In this document: one piece after another, positions 1 through 9,913 of the stretch | How positions within the stretch are numbered: the first letter of the stretch is position 1 | Layout: every line of letters starts with the position of its first letter | NCBI GenBank assembly: GCA_006176705.1 | Contig: QRFJ01000054.1 | Location: 2,952,153-3,016,152 of the forward strand | DNA length: 64,000 bases | DNA from: Cocos nucifera | Lineage: Eukaryota; Streptophyta; Magnoliopsida; Arecales; Arecaceae | Direction: 5' to 3' | Translations under genes and position numbers: made by a program | Notes under the pieces: generated by a model | Told to the model about the DNA's origin: nothing | Databases searched by the model: none | What the model saw: the letters and a program-made list of their open reading frames with translations, nothing else

Positions 1-1410
1 GAGCCCCATGATCCGATCTAAGAATGACCGACCTCGTCCAACCTTTGATCTCCAAAAAGGGGAAGGAGAGGATGGAGGATTCTTGCTCAGACCACGACTC
101 AACCCAGGAGGAAGTTTCGCACTCGTTCCATCAGAAAACCCTGGAGATCAATGATCGTGAAGATCTCCTGGATCAAAGGCTCCTAGAAATGAGCTGATGA
201 ATCAAAGAGCTCCGTCACACTCCCTCCTCATACGGTAATAATATTTGCATTGACCCTTCTTTTTCTTAGAGGATCATGCAGGAATCAATCCCACCGAACT
301 TCAAGCTCTCATAATTCGAGAGTTACGATAGAACCACCAATCCGATCGATTACTTGGAGGCCTTCCAAATAATAATATTGCTCCATGGCGTGCTAGATGC
401 TATTTTGTGTCGGACTTTTCCATCCATCCTCAAGAAAATCGTCAGAAACTAGTACTCGACACTTAAGTCAGATACCATCTTTTTCTTTGATCAGATGAGC
501 CATAAGTTTGCGGTTCACTTCGTCAGCAGTCGACGTCCGTGCCGAGGTTCGAATTTTTTGATGAATATCAAGTAGAAGGAGGAAGAATCCATTCGAGCTT
601 ATGTCATCCAGTTTAATGCCACTGCATTGAAGGTCTAAAATCTAGATCAATCAGTCGCAATGGCCGCACTCAAGGGCGGCTTCTAGAATAATGATTTACT
701 ATTCTCCCTGGTGAAGAAGTACCCCATTGATTTTATCGATCTGCTAGCTCGGGCTGAAGGTTACGCCCGAGCTGAAGAGGCCTTCAAGACCAAGGATGAT
801 GAAGCCTTTGGTAAGCGACGAATTGACGAGTTGGTCGGGCTCGTCGAGGAGGAAAAGTCAAGTGAAAGCGCTCGAACTCTCTCTGAGTGAAAGCGAGTCC
901 GAACTCCTCCCCAAGCTCGGGGGCAGGGAAGCCCAGACAGAAGGGTGTGGCAGGATTCTCCCCAATGAAGATTTCACAACTACGCCCCTCTCAATGCTCC
1001 AAAAATTCAAATACTGATGGAAATCAGGAAGCAACTATCGAGATCGAAAAGGATGCACTCTCATCCCAACAAGCGCAATCTAACAAGTTTTGTCTTTATC
1101 ATCGTGATCACGATCACGATACTAAGGAGTGTATCCAACTTCAGGATGAGATTGAGGAGCTCATCAGACGAGGTAGACTAGGCCAATTTCTATGGTGATG
1201 GTCTGAAGGATGGAAAGATCGGCCGAGGGCATTGCCGCAGCCTGAGCCACTAAGAGAGGAGGATCAACAAGGAGATCGACCGCCTCTCGATATCATTAAC
1301 ATGATCTTGGGGGGACTTCGGTAAGGAGAGGCCGGCGGATCTAAGAGATCAGTGAGGAAATGAAGAACTGAAGAACCCATAACCTTCACAGAGGTAGATG
1401 CTTTGAGGGT
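1..1410 (+). pseudogene. Ty3-gypsy gag remnant
   Basis: Degenerate gag polyprotein of element 1. Around 280-800 broken frames match the retrotransposon gag capsid-like domain (for example a stretch near 300-400 about a bounded region of PPNFKLS type, and a GGF-like run near 675). The clearest open part is 887-1198, whose last third has the C-x2-H...H-x4-C-like pattern (CLYHRDHDHDTKEC) and a following acidic helix with IRRGRLGQFL, the usual gag tail before protease in Tat-like elements. Several reading-frame changes and TAG stops break it. In the second copy at 29707 the start of the same gag is visible at 30947, which shows that about 230 bp of gag sequence lies to the left of this window. 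Confidence 0.8.
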
Positions 1411-1414
1411 CTAG

Positions 1415-1800
1415 TTCTTGCACAATGACGTGGTTGTAATCTCTTTAAACATCGCCGACTATGATGTATGCTGCATTTTGGTAGATAATGAAAGCTCGAC
1501 CGATGTATTATTTTATGATGCTTTCTCAAAAATGTCCTTACTCAATAACCACTTAGGACCTATGAATTCTCCATTGATAGGCTTTACTGACGATGCCATA
1601 CCAGTCGAGGGCATAATAACTTTGGCTGTGACTGCAGGGCAACGTCCGAAGCTAGCAAAGGCATAGGTCGATTTTTTAGTCGTAAGGACTCCATCTACCT
1701 ATAACACTATTCTCGATTGATCTAGTTTAAATGCACTTTGCACTATGGTATCAACTTATTATTTGAAGATGAAGTTCTTGATGAGTTATGAGATCGGAGA
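1415..1800 (+). pseudogene. Ty3-gypsy aspartic protease remnant
   Basis: The open segment 1418-1666 and its continuation to about 1800 match the retroviral-type aspartic protease of plant gypsy elements: HNDVVVISLNIADYDV at the start, then ILVDNESSTDVLFYDAF around the active site, then a GFT-x5-PVEG flap-like region. The catalytic triplet, normally D-S/T-G, reads D-N-E here, so this protease would be inactive even if expressed. A TAG stop follows at 1664-1666. Protease would release the mature gag and pol proteins in the particle. This sits between gag and RT, as in the family. Confidence 0.82.
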
Positions 1801-2029
1801 GGTCAGGAGAGATCAAGCTCTAGCAAGGCACTGCTATTCAATCATCCAGCATAGGGAAGAACAGTCTAACCCTTATCCTATTGACGTGCTGGATGTTCGT
1901 GATGACCTTATCGAGAAGCAGCGCGAGCCTATAGAGGACCTCGTATCTGTGTCCTTGAACGACGAAAATGCGAAGCACACTGTATAGATCGGCTCTAACT
2001 TGGGGGATGAGGTTCGGGAGCAACTCGTC

Positions 2030-3250
2030 ATCTTCCTCAGAAAGAATGCGAACATCTTCGCCTGGATCCCAACGGATATTTCAGAAATTGATGCTGAAGT
2101 TATGGAACATATGCTGGCCATTGATCCAAAGTATTGATCGATAAAAGAGAAACTGTGCAACCACACCCCAAAGAGGCAGAAAGCAATTGCGAAAGAAGTA
2201 GACAAGCTTCTTAAAGCTGGGTTCATCTAGAAAGTCAACTATCCGATCTGGATCTCAAACGTGGTCCTCGTCAAAAAGGTAAACAACAAGTAGAGGATGT
2301 GTATAGACTTTAAAAAGCTGAACAAAGTCTGCTCAAAAGATAGCTACCCTCTTCTCAGGATTGATCAACTGGTAGATGCAATCTCGGGCCATGAGCTCCT
2401 CACCTTCATGGATACCTTCTTCGGCTATAATCAGATATGGATGGCATCAGAGGATGAGGAGAAAATTGCTTTTGTTACTAATCGTGATCTTTACTGCTAT
2501 AGGGTTATATCTTTTAGGCTCAAGAATGCAGGGGCAACGTACCAATACCTGATCAATAAAATCTTCAAGAAGCATATTGACCATAATATAGAGGTGCATG
2601 TGGATGACATGCTCGTCAAAAGTCGAGCTTTTATAAACCACCTTTCTGACCTTGAAGAGACCTTCAGTGCACTCAGGAAGCACAAGATGAAGCTGAACTC
2701 GATCAAGTGCATCTTTGGTGTGACCTCTGAGAAGTTTCTGGAGTTTATGGTATTGAGGCACGGGATTGAAGCAAATCTAAAGAAAATCTGAGTCATTCAA
2801 GAGATGACCGCTCCAAAGACAATCAAAAAAGTTCAGTGCTTGACTCAAAAAGTGGCATCCCTAAATCACTTCATCTCGAGATCGGTCGAGCGATACATGT
2901 CCTTCTTCCAAGTTCTCAAGCAACCAAAGAATTCCTGCTGGATGATGGAGTGCTAACGGACGTTTGAGGAGCTCAAAAACTATCTCAGCTCACCTCCACT
3001 GCTAGTAAAGCTCGAACCTAAAGAAGAATTATTTTTGTACCTAGTGGTCTCCCCAGCAGTCTTGGCAGCAGTCCTAGTCAAGGAGGAAGTGAAGATACAA
3101 CGATCAGTCTGCTACAAAGTCGGATCCTAAGGGATGCAGAGACTAGATATTCTAAGCTAGAGAAATTGGCTTACTCTCTTCTAATTGCTGTCAGGAGGCT
3201 TCGACCTTACTTCTATGGGCACATCATAATGGTCTTCACGGATCAACCAA
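2030..3250 (+). pseudogene. Ty3-gypsy reverse transcriptase remnant
   Basis: The open stretch 2297-2791 holds most of the reverse transcriptase fingers and palm: MCIDFKKLNKVCSKDSYPL, then FMDTFFGYNQIWM with the first catalytic aspartate, then the active-site box VDD at about 2600-2610 in the form HVDDMLVKS (normally YVDD), then a thumb-like EKFLEFMVLRHGIEAN end. Upstream, 2030-2290 carries the linker ending in a KAGFI-like element, with a stop in it. Downstream, 2791-3250 continues with connection sequence and the start of RNase H, broken by several stops. The enzyme would copy element RNA to DNA. The Y to H change next to the catalytic pair and the stops make it inactive. Confidence 0.92.
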
Positions 3251-3880
3251 TAAAGGCAGTCCTTTAGTGAATGGACGCTTTCGAGAAAATTATAAAATAG
3301 ACAATCAAGCTCATGAAATTCGATATCAATTATCAACCCCGGCCATCGATTAAAATCTAGATATTAGCAGATTTTGTAGTGGAGTATACCATTCTCGATG
3401 ATGCCGAGCTTGAGTAGAATGAGACCAATGCTCTGCTGTGGCAACCAAATCTTCTTGAAGAGACAGTCGACCTTTTCGAAGGTTTTTGGGCTCTATACGT
3501 GGATGGTTCGTCCAACTCTACTGGAGCAGATGCGGGATTGGTCTTAGTCAGTCTCGAGAAAGTCATCGTCGAGTATGCATTGTGTTTCAAATTTTTTGTG
3601 ACTAATAATGGGGCCAAGTATGAAACACTGATCGTCGGATTAAAAATTATAAGAGAATTAAAAGTAGATCGACTTCAAGTCTACAGCGATTTTCAATAAG
3701 TAGTTGACTAAGTTAGTTGTAGCTATGAAACACGAGAGAAAAGTATGATGAAATACCTTGAGAAAGTAAAAAACTTGACTTCGATCTTTAGCTATTTTGG
3801 CATTCGATAGATTTCGAGGGCAAAAAATATAAGAACTGACCTCCTCTCTAAGTTGGCCACTTCAGCTCCAGCCGAACTTT
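3250..3880 (+). pseudogene. Ty3-gypsy RNase H remnant
   Basis: Contains the RNase H fold signature WALYVDGSSN at about 3487-3516 (first catalytic aspartate), then TNNGAKYETLIVGLKI (second acidic position in the form AKYE), then LQVYSDFQ (third catalytic aspartate) at 3676-3699, followed by a TAA. After a frame break the C-terminal part, with LSKLATSAPAEL near 3850-3885, can be followed. Position between RT and integrase fits the family. The same region is present in better condition at 31430-32000 in the second copy. Inactivated by stops. Confidence 0.88.
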
Positions 3881-5165
3881 CTAAAGAAGTATTTTTTGAG
3901 ACCCTGAAGTGTCCAAGCCCAAAGGAATCACATGTTGTTTTGCAGATAGAACTCGAGCCGAGCTGGATCGATCGGTTGGTTGCCTACCTCAAGAAAGGAG
4001 TCCTTTCTCATGATCCGAAAGAAGCTCGAAAACTTAGGAATCAAGCCTCCCAATACGTTTTGTACGAGGGCAGATTGTATAAGAGGTCGTATTCGCTACC
4101 GCTGTTGAGATATCTCTGACCATCAGAAGCCGACTTCATATTATGAGAAGTGCACGAAAAAATTTGTGGAAGTCATGTAGGAGTCAGGTTCCTATCACAA
4201 AAGCTACTTCGACAAAGGTACTATTGGCCAATCTTATACCATAATTCTATGGAGTACGTCAGAAAATGTAACCGCTGTCAGAAGAATACGAGCATACAAA
4301 GACGATCGGCCTCCGAGCTCACTCCGCTAAGTGCACCCTGACCATTTGCGTAGTGGAGAATGGACATACTTGGTCCTTTTTCGACGGCATTCGGATAACG
4401 AAAGTTCCTCCTGATTGCGATCGACTAGTTCACCAAATGGGTCAAAGCCGAACCTCTAGCCAAAATTATCGAGATCAAGGTACAAGACTTCATCTAAAAG
4501 TTAATAGTCTATCGATTCGGTCTACCCCAAACCCTCATAATTGATAACGGGCGATAATTCGTTGGAACGAGGTTCAGTAAATTCTGCGAAGATCTAAATA
4601 TCTCCCACCACTTCACATCGGTAGCTCATCCATAGGCAAATAGGGAAGCTGAAGTGACCAATCGGACTCTGCTGCAAGGCATCAAGATAAGGCTCGATAG
4701 AGCAGAGGAGGCCTAGATGGATGTACTCTACCATGTCCTCTGGGCATATGGAACTACTCAAAGACTGCCAACTAAAAAAATATCATTCATCTTGGCCTTT
4801 GGAATATAGGCAGTCATCTCGATTGAACTTAAGCTTCCATCAGCATGGGTTGTGACCTTCAACGAGCAGCACAACCCATAGGACCACAAAGTTAACCTCA
4901 ATCTATTGGAAGAAAAAAGGGAAAAATCTCAGATTCGAATGGTGGCCTACAAATGAAAGATAGTCCGATACTATAACTCCAGAGTTAGAAGTAAAACATT
5001 CAGAGTGGGAGATTTAGTGCTTCGATGAATCGCCATCTCTCAGCCTCAGAGCTAGAAGAAGTTTGCCCCAAATTGGGAAGGTCCGTACGAAGTGGTTGAG
5101 GTCGTCCGATCCAAAACTTATCGTCTGAAGGAGCTCGAAAAAATAATGCTCCCACGATCTTGAAA
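3880..5165 (+). pseudogene. Ty3-gypsy integrase remnant
   Basis: The zinc-binding HHCC region is readable at 4150-4341 (VHEKICGSHVGVRFLSQKLL, then YYWP, then CNRCQK). The catalytic core follows with frameshifts: a DYFTKWVKAEPL-like block near 4410-4460, a second part around 4530-4640 (IDNG, then HHFTSVAHP), and a region ending near 4700 with EVTNRTLLQGIK, where the catalytic glutamate is expected. The C-terminal part reaches about 5165 with NWEGPYEVVEV and TYRLKELE. Many stops are TAG where the family has Gln or Trp. Integrase would join element DNA to the chromosome. Confidence 0.9.
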
Positions 5166-5290
5166 CTTAAAAAATCTGAGGATGTACTATCAATAATTTT
5201 TTCACAATAAAACTCCTACATTTCAATATTATTGTTTCTTGATACAAAAATTATGTGATGATAGAAAAGAAGCAATTAGAAGTGGCCATG

Positions 5291-5866
5291 TTAGGAACAA
5301 AAGAAGGACCTCATCCTAACGTGAGCAAAGTCGAAGGTTTCGTTCATTTTAGACAATATGGGGGGAGAGGCCCTGACAATGATCCTTATGTGCCCCCACA
5401 GTCCGTTAGGAATAGGAGGAGGACCTCGTCCTAACATGAGCAAAGTCGAAGATCTCATTCATTTTAAATGAGATGGAGGAAGAGGCCCTGACAATGGCCC
5501 TTATGTGCCCCCACAGCTTGTTAGGAATAGAAGGAGGACCTCATCCTAACGTGAGCAAAGTCGAAGGACCTCGTTTATTTTAGATGAGATGGAGGGAGAG
5601 ATTCTGACAACGGCCCTTATGTATCCTCACAGTCCATTAAAAATAGGAGAAGGACCTCGTCCTAACATGAGCAAAGTCAAAGGCCTCATTCATTTTAGAT
5701 GAGATGGAAGAAAAGATCCTGACAACGGTCCTTATGTGCCCCCACAGTCTATTAGAAATAGGAGGAGGATCTCGTCCTAACGTGAGCAAAGTCGAAGGCC
5801 TCGTTCATCTTAGACGGGATGAGAGGAAAAGCTCCGATGATGGCTCCATTGTGCTCAACAATAACT
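5291..5866 (+). repeat. 115-bp tandem array between integrase and 3' LTR (element 1)
   Basis: Five degenerate copies start at about 5291, 5406, 5521, 5637 and 5752, giving a period of 115-116 bp. Each contains TTAGGAATAGGAGGAGGACC, then CCTAACGTGAGCAAAGTCGA, then a purine-rich GAGATGGAGGGAGAG block and TTATGTGCCCCCACAG. The same array, with four copies, is present in the second gypsy copy at 33378, so it is an inherited part of the element. No coding potential is evident. Confidence 0.93.
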
Positions 5867-5970
5867 AAAGATAAGATCTCTTCTGAGTTTCAACCTGATC
5901 TGGTGCAGAGTCCTAAAGAGAATTTTGGCTGTCGATCTTTTTGTACTCCCTTTCTTTGAGTTTTGAACTC

Positions 5971-5987
5971 GAGAGTAGGAAGACTAT
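5971..5987 (+). promoter_or_regulatory. Probable polypurine tract of element 1
   Basis: GAGAGTAGGAAG followed by ACTAT lies directly before the LTR start at 5988. The equivalent place in the second copy (34110-34125) reads GGGAGTGGGAGGACTAT. This is where plus-strand DNA synthesis would be primed. Confidence 0.7.
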
Positions 5988-6149
5988 TATTGGAGATAAA
6001 CCTCGCTCCCGCCGAAGTCCAGCCTTGTGCTTAATCTAATGCAGCTAGTAATCATGGAAGAGCTTCGATCTAAAATTCTCTCCCCAGCGGTCGAACCCCA
6101 TTCGATCTCCTCCAGTGGTCAAACTCATTCAATGGTCGAACTCCTCCAG

Positions 6150-6790
6150 CTGGACTCTGAATCCAATCGAACTTCTTAGCGGTCGAGCCTTAGCCAAACT
6201 TCTCTAGCAGCCGAACTTCTTCCAAATTTCTTCTTCAGTCGGACTTCTATGGGAGTCGAACTTCTTTCGGATTCCTCCTTCAGTCGGACTTCTACGGAAG
6301 CCGAACTCCTTTCGGACTCCTCCAGCAGTCGAGCTTTTATGGGAGCCAAACTTCTTTCAAATTTCTCCTTCAGTCGAGCTTTTATGGAAGCCGAACTCCT
6401 TCCGGACTCTTCCTTCAGTCAGACTTCTACGGAAGTCAAACTTCTTTCGGACTCCTCCAGCAGTCCGTAGTCGGGCTTCTATGGGAGTCGAACTCCTTCT
6501 AGATTCCTCTTTCAATCAGACTTCTACGAGAGTCAAACTTTTTTTAGATTTTTCCTTCAGTCAGACTTCTACGGGAGCCAAACTTCTTCTGGACTCCTCC
6601 AGCAGTCGGGCTTCTACGGGAGCCGAACTTCTTTCAGATTCTTCCTTCAGTCAGGCTTCTACAGGAGCCAAACTTCTTTCAAATTTCTCCTTCAGTCGGG
6701 CTTCTACGAGAGCCAAACTCCTTTCGAATTTCTCCTTCAGTCGGACTTCTACGGGAGCTAAACTCCTCCTAGATTGTTTCTTCAAACGAA
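6150..6790 (+). repeat. 45-bp tandem repeats in the U3 of the LTR
   Basis: About a dozen degenerate units of the form CTTCAGTCGGACTTCTACGG followed by AGCCGAACTCCTTTCGGACT. For example CAGTCGGACTT occurs at 6236 and 6281, a spacing of 45. A multiple of three keeps long artificial frames open (6249-6470 and 6481-6819). The same array is in the LTRs at about 29890-30390 and 34320-34800 with different copy arrangements. Confidence 0.92.
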
Positions 6791-6831
6791 TTCCTACAGG
6801 CGATCCCACTACTGAATGATTATAATTATCG

Positions 6832-6955
6832 TTTATCAGGACAATTACGATTGTTATTTATCAGGATAATTACGATTATCATTTATCAGGATGATTATGA
6901 TTGACATTTATTAGGACGATTATGACTATCATTTATTAGGACAGTTACAATAAGC
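6832..6955 (+). repeat. 25-bp tandem repeats upstream of the LTR TATA box
   Basis: Units of TTTATCAGGACGATTACGAT type recur at 6832, 6857 and 6882 and onward to about 6950, directly upstream of the TATA box. The position suggests a U3 enhancer-like array; that role is inference. Confidence 0.85.
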
Positions 6956-6961
6956 TCCGTC

Positions 6962-6970
6962 TATAAAAAG
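6962..6970 (+). promoter_or_regulatory. LTR TATA box
   Basis: TATAAAAAG within CTCCGTCTATAAAAAGGGAC. It is conserved at the same place in the LTRs at 30596 and 35001, and marks the probable U3/R promoter of the element. Confidence 0.8.
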
Positions 6971-7203
6971 GGACCCTCCAAATATATTTTCTCTAAACTC
7001 TCTTTTCCTTTCCGAAACTCTACCGAACTCCTCTCTGAGCACTCCATTTCTGATGGCCAGAAAAGCTAACTTGACCGTCGGAGGGTCCTACCAAAGCCAC
7101 CACCACCGACTTTGGATGGAACTTTATTTTGCAAATCACCGACGATGACTCCATCTTCCTCGACTCCAGCTCAATCCGACGTCAATCAAATTCTACACCA
7201 ACA

Positions 7204-8966
7204 TTAAATATCAAAGATAAGACTAAGGATGACTTGAATTCTCAATTTGACTTGAAAGAATGGGGTATTAGAAGATTACTCCATCCAGAGTCGGTAGGAG
7301 GAGAACAATGGAGGCTCCCTCATGCATGCTATATTATGAATGCCTCGAAATAGTCCACATTTCTTTGTGTGTTGGAAAACATAAAGATCCCTGATGGATA
7401 CTCAAGCAACATATCAAAGTGTGTGAATAGTAAGGATGTCAAATTTAGGGGATTGAAGTCTCATGATTATCATGTGCTGATGCAGAAATTGATCCCAATA
7501 GCTATTCGTTGCGTGTTGCCAAAAAATATCAGAATGATTATTATTCGTCTTTGCAATTTTTATAGAGATATTTATGCAAAGAGATTGCTTAAGAAAAATG
7601 TGAAGAAAATGAAGACAAGGGCGGTGACTATATTATGTGATCTGGAGAAGATATTTTCATCATCATTTTTCATGGTTATGATGCATCTTACCATGCACCT
7701 TACGAAGAAAGTTGTACTTGGAGGCTCAGTGTTCTACCGATGGATGTATCCTACTGAGAGAAATATTCAAACTCTAAAATCTTATGTAAGAAATATGAAT
7801 TACCCAGAGGGATCCATAGCAGAAGGTTATTTGAATCAAGAGTGTATGGATTCTGTACCATATACTTAAACAAGCTCGAGATACATCATAATCAGTCAAT
7901 GAGAAATCAAGATGATCAGTATGAGCCAATTGAGTCTACATTTGAGTCCATTCCATAGCCAGGTAGACTTTCCACTTCATACCGCCTCATTGATTTAAGT
8001 ATTGAGGAAAGGGATAAGGCACACCGCTACGTGCTTTTCAACTGTGATGTCATTAAGCCGTACATAAGATGAGTCACTCAGCCTTATTTATTTCATAATA
8101 AGTAAAAAAAAAATATCTAATTATACCTAAATTTATTCTTTGTACATGCAGCAAACACAAAGAGATCATAAGAGTAAAATATGGCACTTTAAGTATGTGG
8201 GAGAAAGAAAAAATGCACAGCAAAGAATTTTCTAAATGATTCAAAGATCATGTAAGCGATTATATATTCTTGCCTTGTACAACTTATTTGAACATGTTTA
8301 CTAATTAGGTGTCATATCCTTAATTAGGTGTGGAGATTTCTGCTTAGTGATGTGAGTCCTAAAGTGCATGCTCTTTCAATAGATCTTAATTATACCGTGC
8401 GTGAGTATAAACAACTCGTCATTAACGGCTATAGGTTTAATATTTATAGCAAGTCTGTAAATATGGCAATACAAAATAGTGGCATCATGTTGAGCGCCAC
8501 TATTGGGTGTTATGCTAGCTCAAGGGATTCATAGCATCGTACGAAGGATTTGAACTATTATGGTGTGGTGGAGAAGATAGTCATCTTGGACTGTTATTCT
8601 AAAGGAAGAATTGCGTTGATGAAGTATGGTTAATTTGACAACTTATCACGGTCTGGGATGAAGACTAATGAGTGTGATTTTACTCTCGTTAACATGCAAT
8701 GCCATCTCTGCACTGAAGAACCATATATACTTGCCTCCTAAGCTAATCAAGTCTTCTACGTTAGTGATCCCTTGGAGCCTCAATGGGGTGTTGTTGTGAA
8801 GATGGTGCCTAAGCATATTTTTAATGATACCGAAGTTGATGACGATGTTGGACCATGCATGCATAGTACTCCTCTAGAATAAAATTTACCTGATACTGTC
8901 GAGGTCCCAGACATATTTGTTAGGAGCGATGGTAATGTCTATATTGTAGATGCCACTAGGCGATGA
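7204..8966 (+). pseudogene. TNP2-type CACTA transposase, C-terminal part
   Basis: Starts at the gypsy LTR junction in the middle of the gene, with KDDLNSQFDLKEWGIRRLL. The DUF4218 region follows at 7369-7869 (KIPDGYSSNISKCVN, then GLKSHDYHVLMQKLIPIAIR, then LEKIFSSSFF, then YRWMYPTERNIQTLKSYVRN, then YPEGSIAEGYL). Next come YVLFNCDVIKPYI near 8035, a probable intron (donor at 8102, acceptor ending 8151), MHSKEFSKxFKDH, a second probable intron ending TTAG at about 8327, and the DUF4216 region at 8328-8900 (VINGYRF, QNSGIM, YYGVVEKIVILD, then SDPLEPQWGVVVK). It ends with TGA at 8964-8966. TNP2 proteins cut and join the element ends. Several stops and at least one frameshift (between 7353 and 7369, and near 7865) inactivate it. 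The RNase H-like catalytic half is missing here because the gypsy element separates it. Confidence 0.93.
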
Positions 8967-9021
8967 CTTCAACATTCTGATATAAATTATTAGAGTTTAT
9001 TTATTAATGTATTGCTAATAT

Positions 9022-9098
9022 TATTGTTCAACATGTTAAATTTGTTGCCCAGAGGTTGCAACCCCTGCCCCTCGAATGACTACACAAAGCTCCGCATC
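9022..9098 (+). repeat. Partial copy of the TNPA-gene 5' region
   Basis: TTATTGTTCAACATGTT followed shortly by CCCCTCGAATGACTACACA and GCATCTGAG matches 9866-9985, where TTATTGTTCAACATGTT is followed by ACCTCTCGATAGGTTACACA and GCATCTGAAG. The two stretches, about 840 bp apart, flank the CCATGCC-rich blocks, so an insertion with a local duplication is likely. Confidence 0.65.
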
Positions 9099-9109
9099 TG
9101 AGCCATGCT

Positions 9110-9260
9110 GGTGGGCTGTGTCGTGCCATGTCGTGGGCCATGCCATGCCATGCCTTGGATCGTATCGTGTCATGCCATGCCTTGGGTCATGCCATACCAT
9201 ACCATGCCATGTCGATAGGCCGTGTCTTGGGCCATGCCGTGCCGGTAGATACCATAAATA
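9110..9260 (+). repeat. CCATGCC / GGTAGGC simple-motif block
   Basis: An irregular run of CATGCCATGCC, GTGCCATGTCGTGGGCC and similar short units with local palindromes. It is not a clean microsatellite. It resembles the GGTATGG-rich modules found elsewhere in the window (43000, 44600, 47500, 58300). Apparent ORFs here are artefacts. Confidence 0.75.
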
Positions 9261-9539
9261 TCATATATAGAACGTTATTATATATGCTAAAGATTAAAAT
9301 ATGCAACTTGGCAGATGGATCAGAAAAATCAACCAAGACTCAAATGAAACATAAAATCTAGACATGAGTCAAAATCATCCAAATTGAACACCAACCCTCA
9401 ACTGATTTATTAATAATTAGTAAAACAAAAGCTAGATTCAATGCATATAAATATTCCATAAGCCTAACCTAAATGCTCTTAAAAGTCTATTCCTTGGCTT
9501 TAAAGTTTAAATTTAACCTAATATTGAATGAAAATGTAA

Positions 9540-9715
9540 CTTTACCATGCCGTATCGGTAGGCTGTACCATACCATATTGGTAGGTCGTGCCGTGCCTTG
9601 GGTTATACCATGTCGGTAGGCTATGCCATACCATATCGTACTATGTCGGTAGTTCATGCCTTGGATCATGTCGTATCGGTAGGCCATACCGTGGGCTATG
9701 TCGGCCGCTAAGAGA
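9540..9715 (+). repeat. Second CCATGCC / TATCGGTAGGC block
   Basis: Repeats of CCATGCCGTATCGGTAGGCT type, about 25-30 bp each and degenerate, about 430 bp after the first block. The segment between the blocks (9260-9540) shows no recognisable coding sequence. Confidence 0.75.
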
Positions 9716-9913
9716 ACCTTCGATCGCTAAGAGAATTCCTGTCTTGTTGCTTTTATTTACATTGCATAGCGATAGATCCGTCAATTGATTAGTGTACAAA
9801 ATCTTTGGTATTTGTGTATTTATATGTAATTATACGTATGGTACCTAGGCAATATCTTTGATTATTGTTCAACATGTTCTATTGGTTAATATTCATTAAT
9901 GTTGCAGGTCACG

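Larger units (their letters stand above)
1..7203 (+). mobile_element. Ty3-gypsy LTR retrotransposon, Tat-like lineage, 5' end outside window (element 1)
   Basis: The order gag, aspartic protease, reverse transcriptase, RNase H, integrase, 3' LTR is that of a plant Ty3-gypsy element. The gag tail, with a CLYHRDHDHDTKEC-type motif followed by an EEIEELIRRG-like helix, and the form of the RT resemble the Tat/Ogre group. The 5' LTR and leader are not in the window; position 1 matches position 31178 of the second copy. All frames are broken by stops and indels, so the copy cannot be autonomous. The 3' LTR ends in ACCAACA at 7203 and the next base belongs to a CACTA TNP2 gene, so this element is nested in that transposon. 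Its target site duplication cannot be checked because the left junction is missing. Lineage assignment is inference; the superfamily call is secure. Confidence 0.93.
5988..7203 (+). repeat. 3' LTR of gypsy element 1
   Basis: The LTR runs from TATTGGAGATAAA (TGTTGGGGATAAA in the other copies, so mutated at its second base) to ACCAACA, about 1216 bp. It contains a 45-bp tandem array, a 25-bp tandem array, a TATA box at 6962, and a downstream region with ACTCCATTTCTG near 7040 that is shared with the LTRs at 29707 and 34126. Confidence 0.92.

Noticed and set aside
6249..6819. Two adjacent ORFs with a repeating SDSSFSRTSTGAELL-type protein
   Set aside because: They lie in the 45-bp tandem array of the LTR; a unit length divisible by three keeps the frame open. 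Not a gene. The same applies to 30003-30353 and 34253-34813.
9076..9361. Cys/His-rich ORFs (WAVSCHVVGHAMPC and the like) that resemble a metal-binding protein
   Set aside because: They come from repeated CATGCC units; the Cys/His pattern is a translation of the short repeat.
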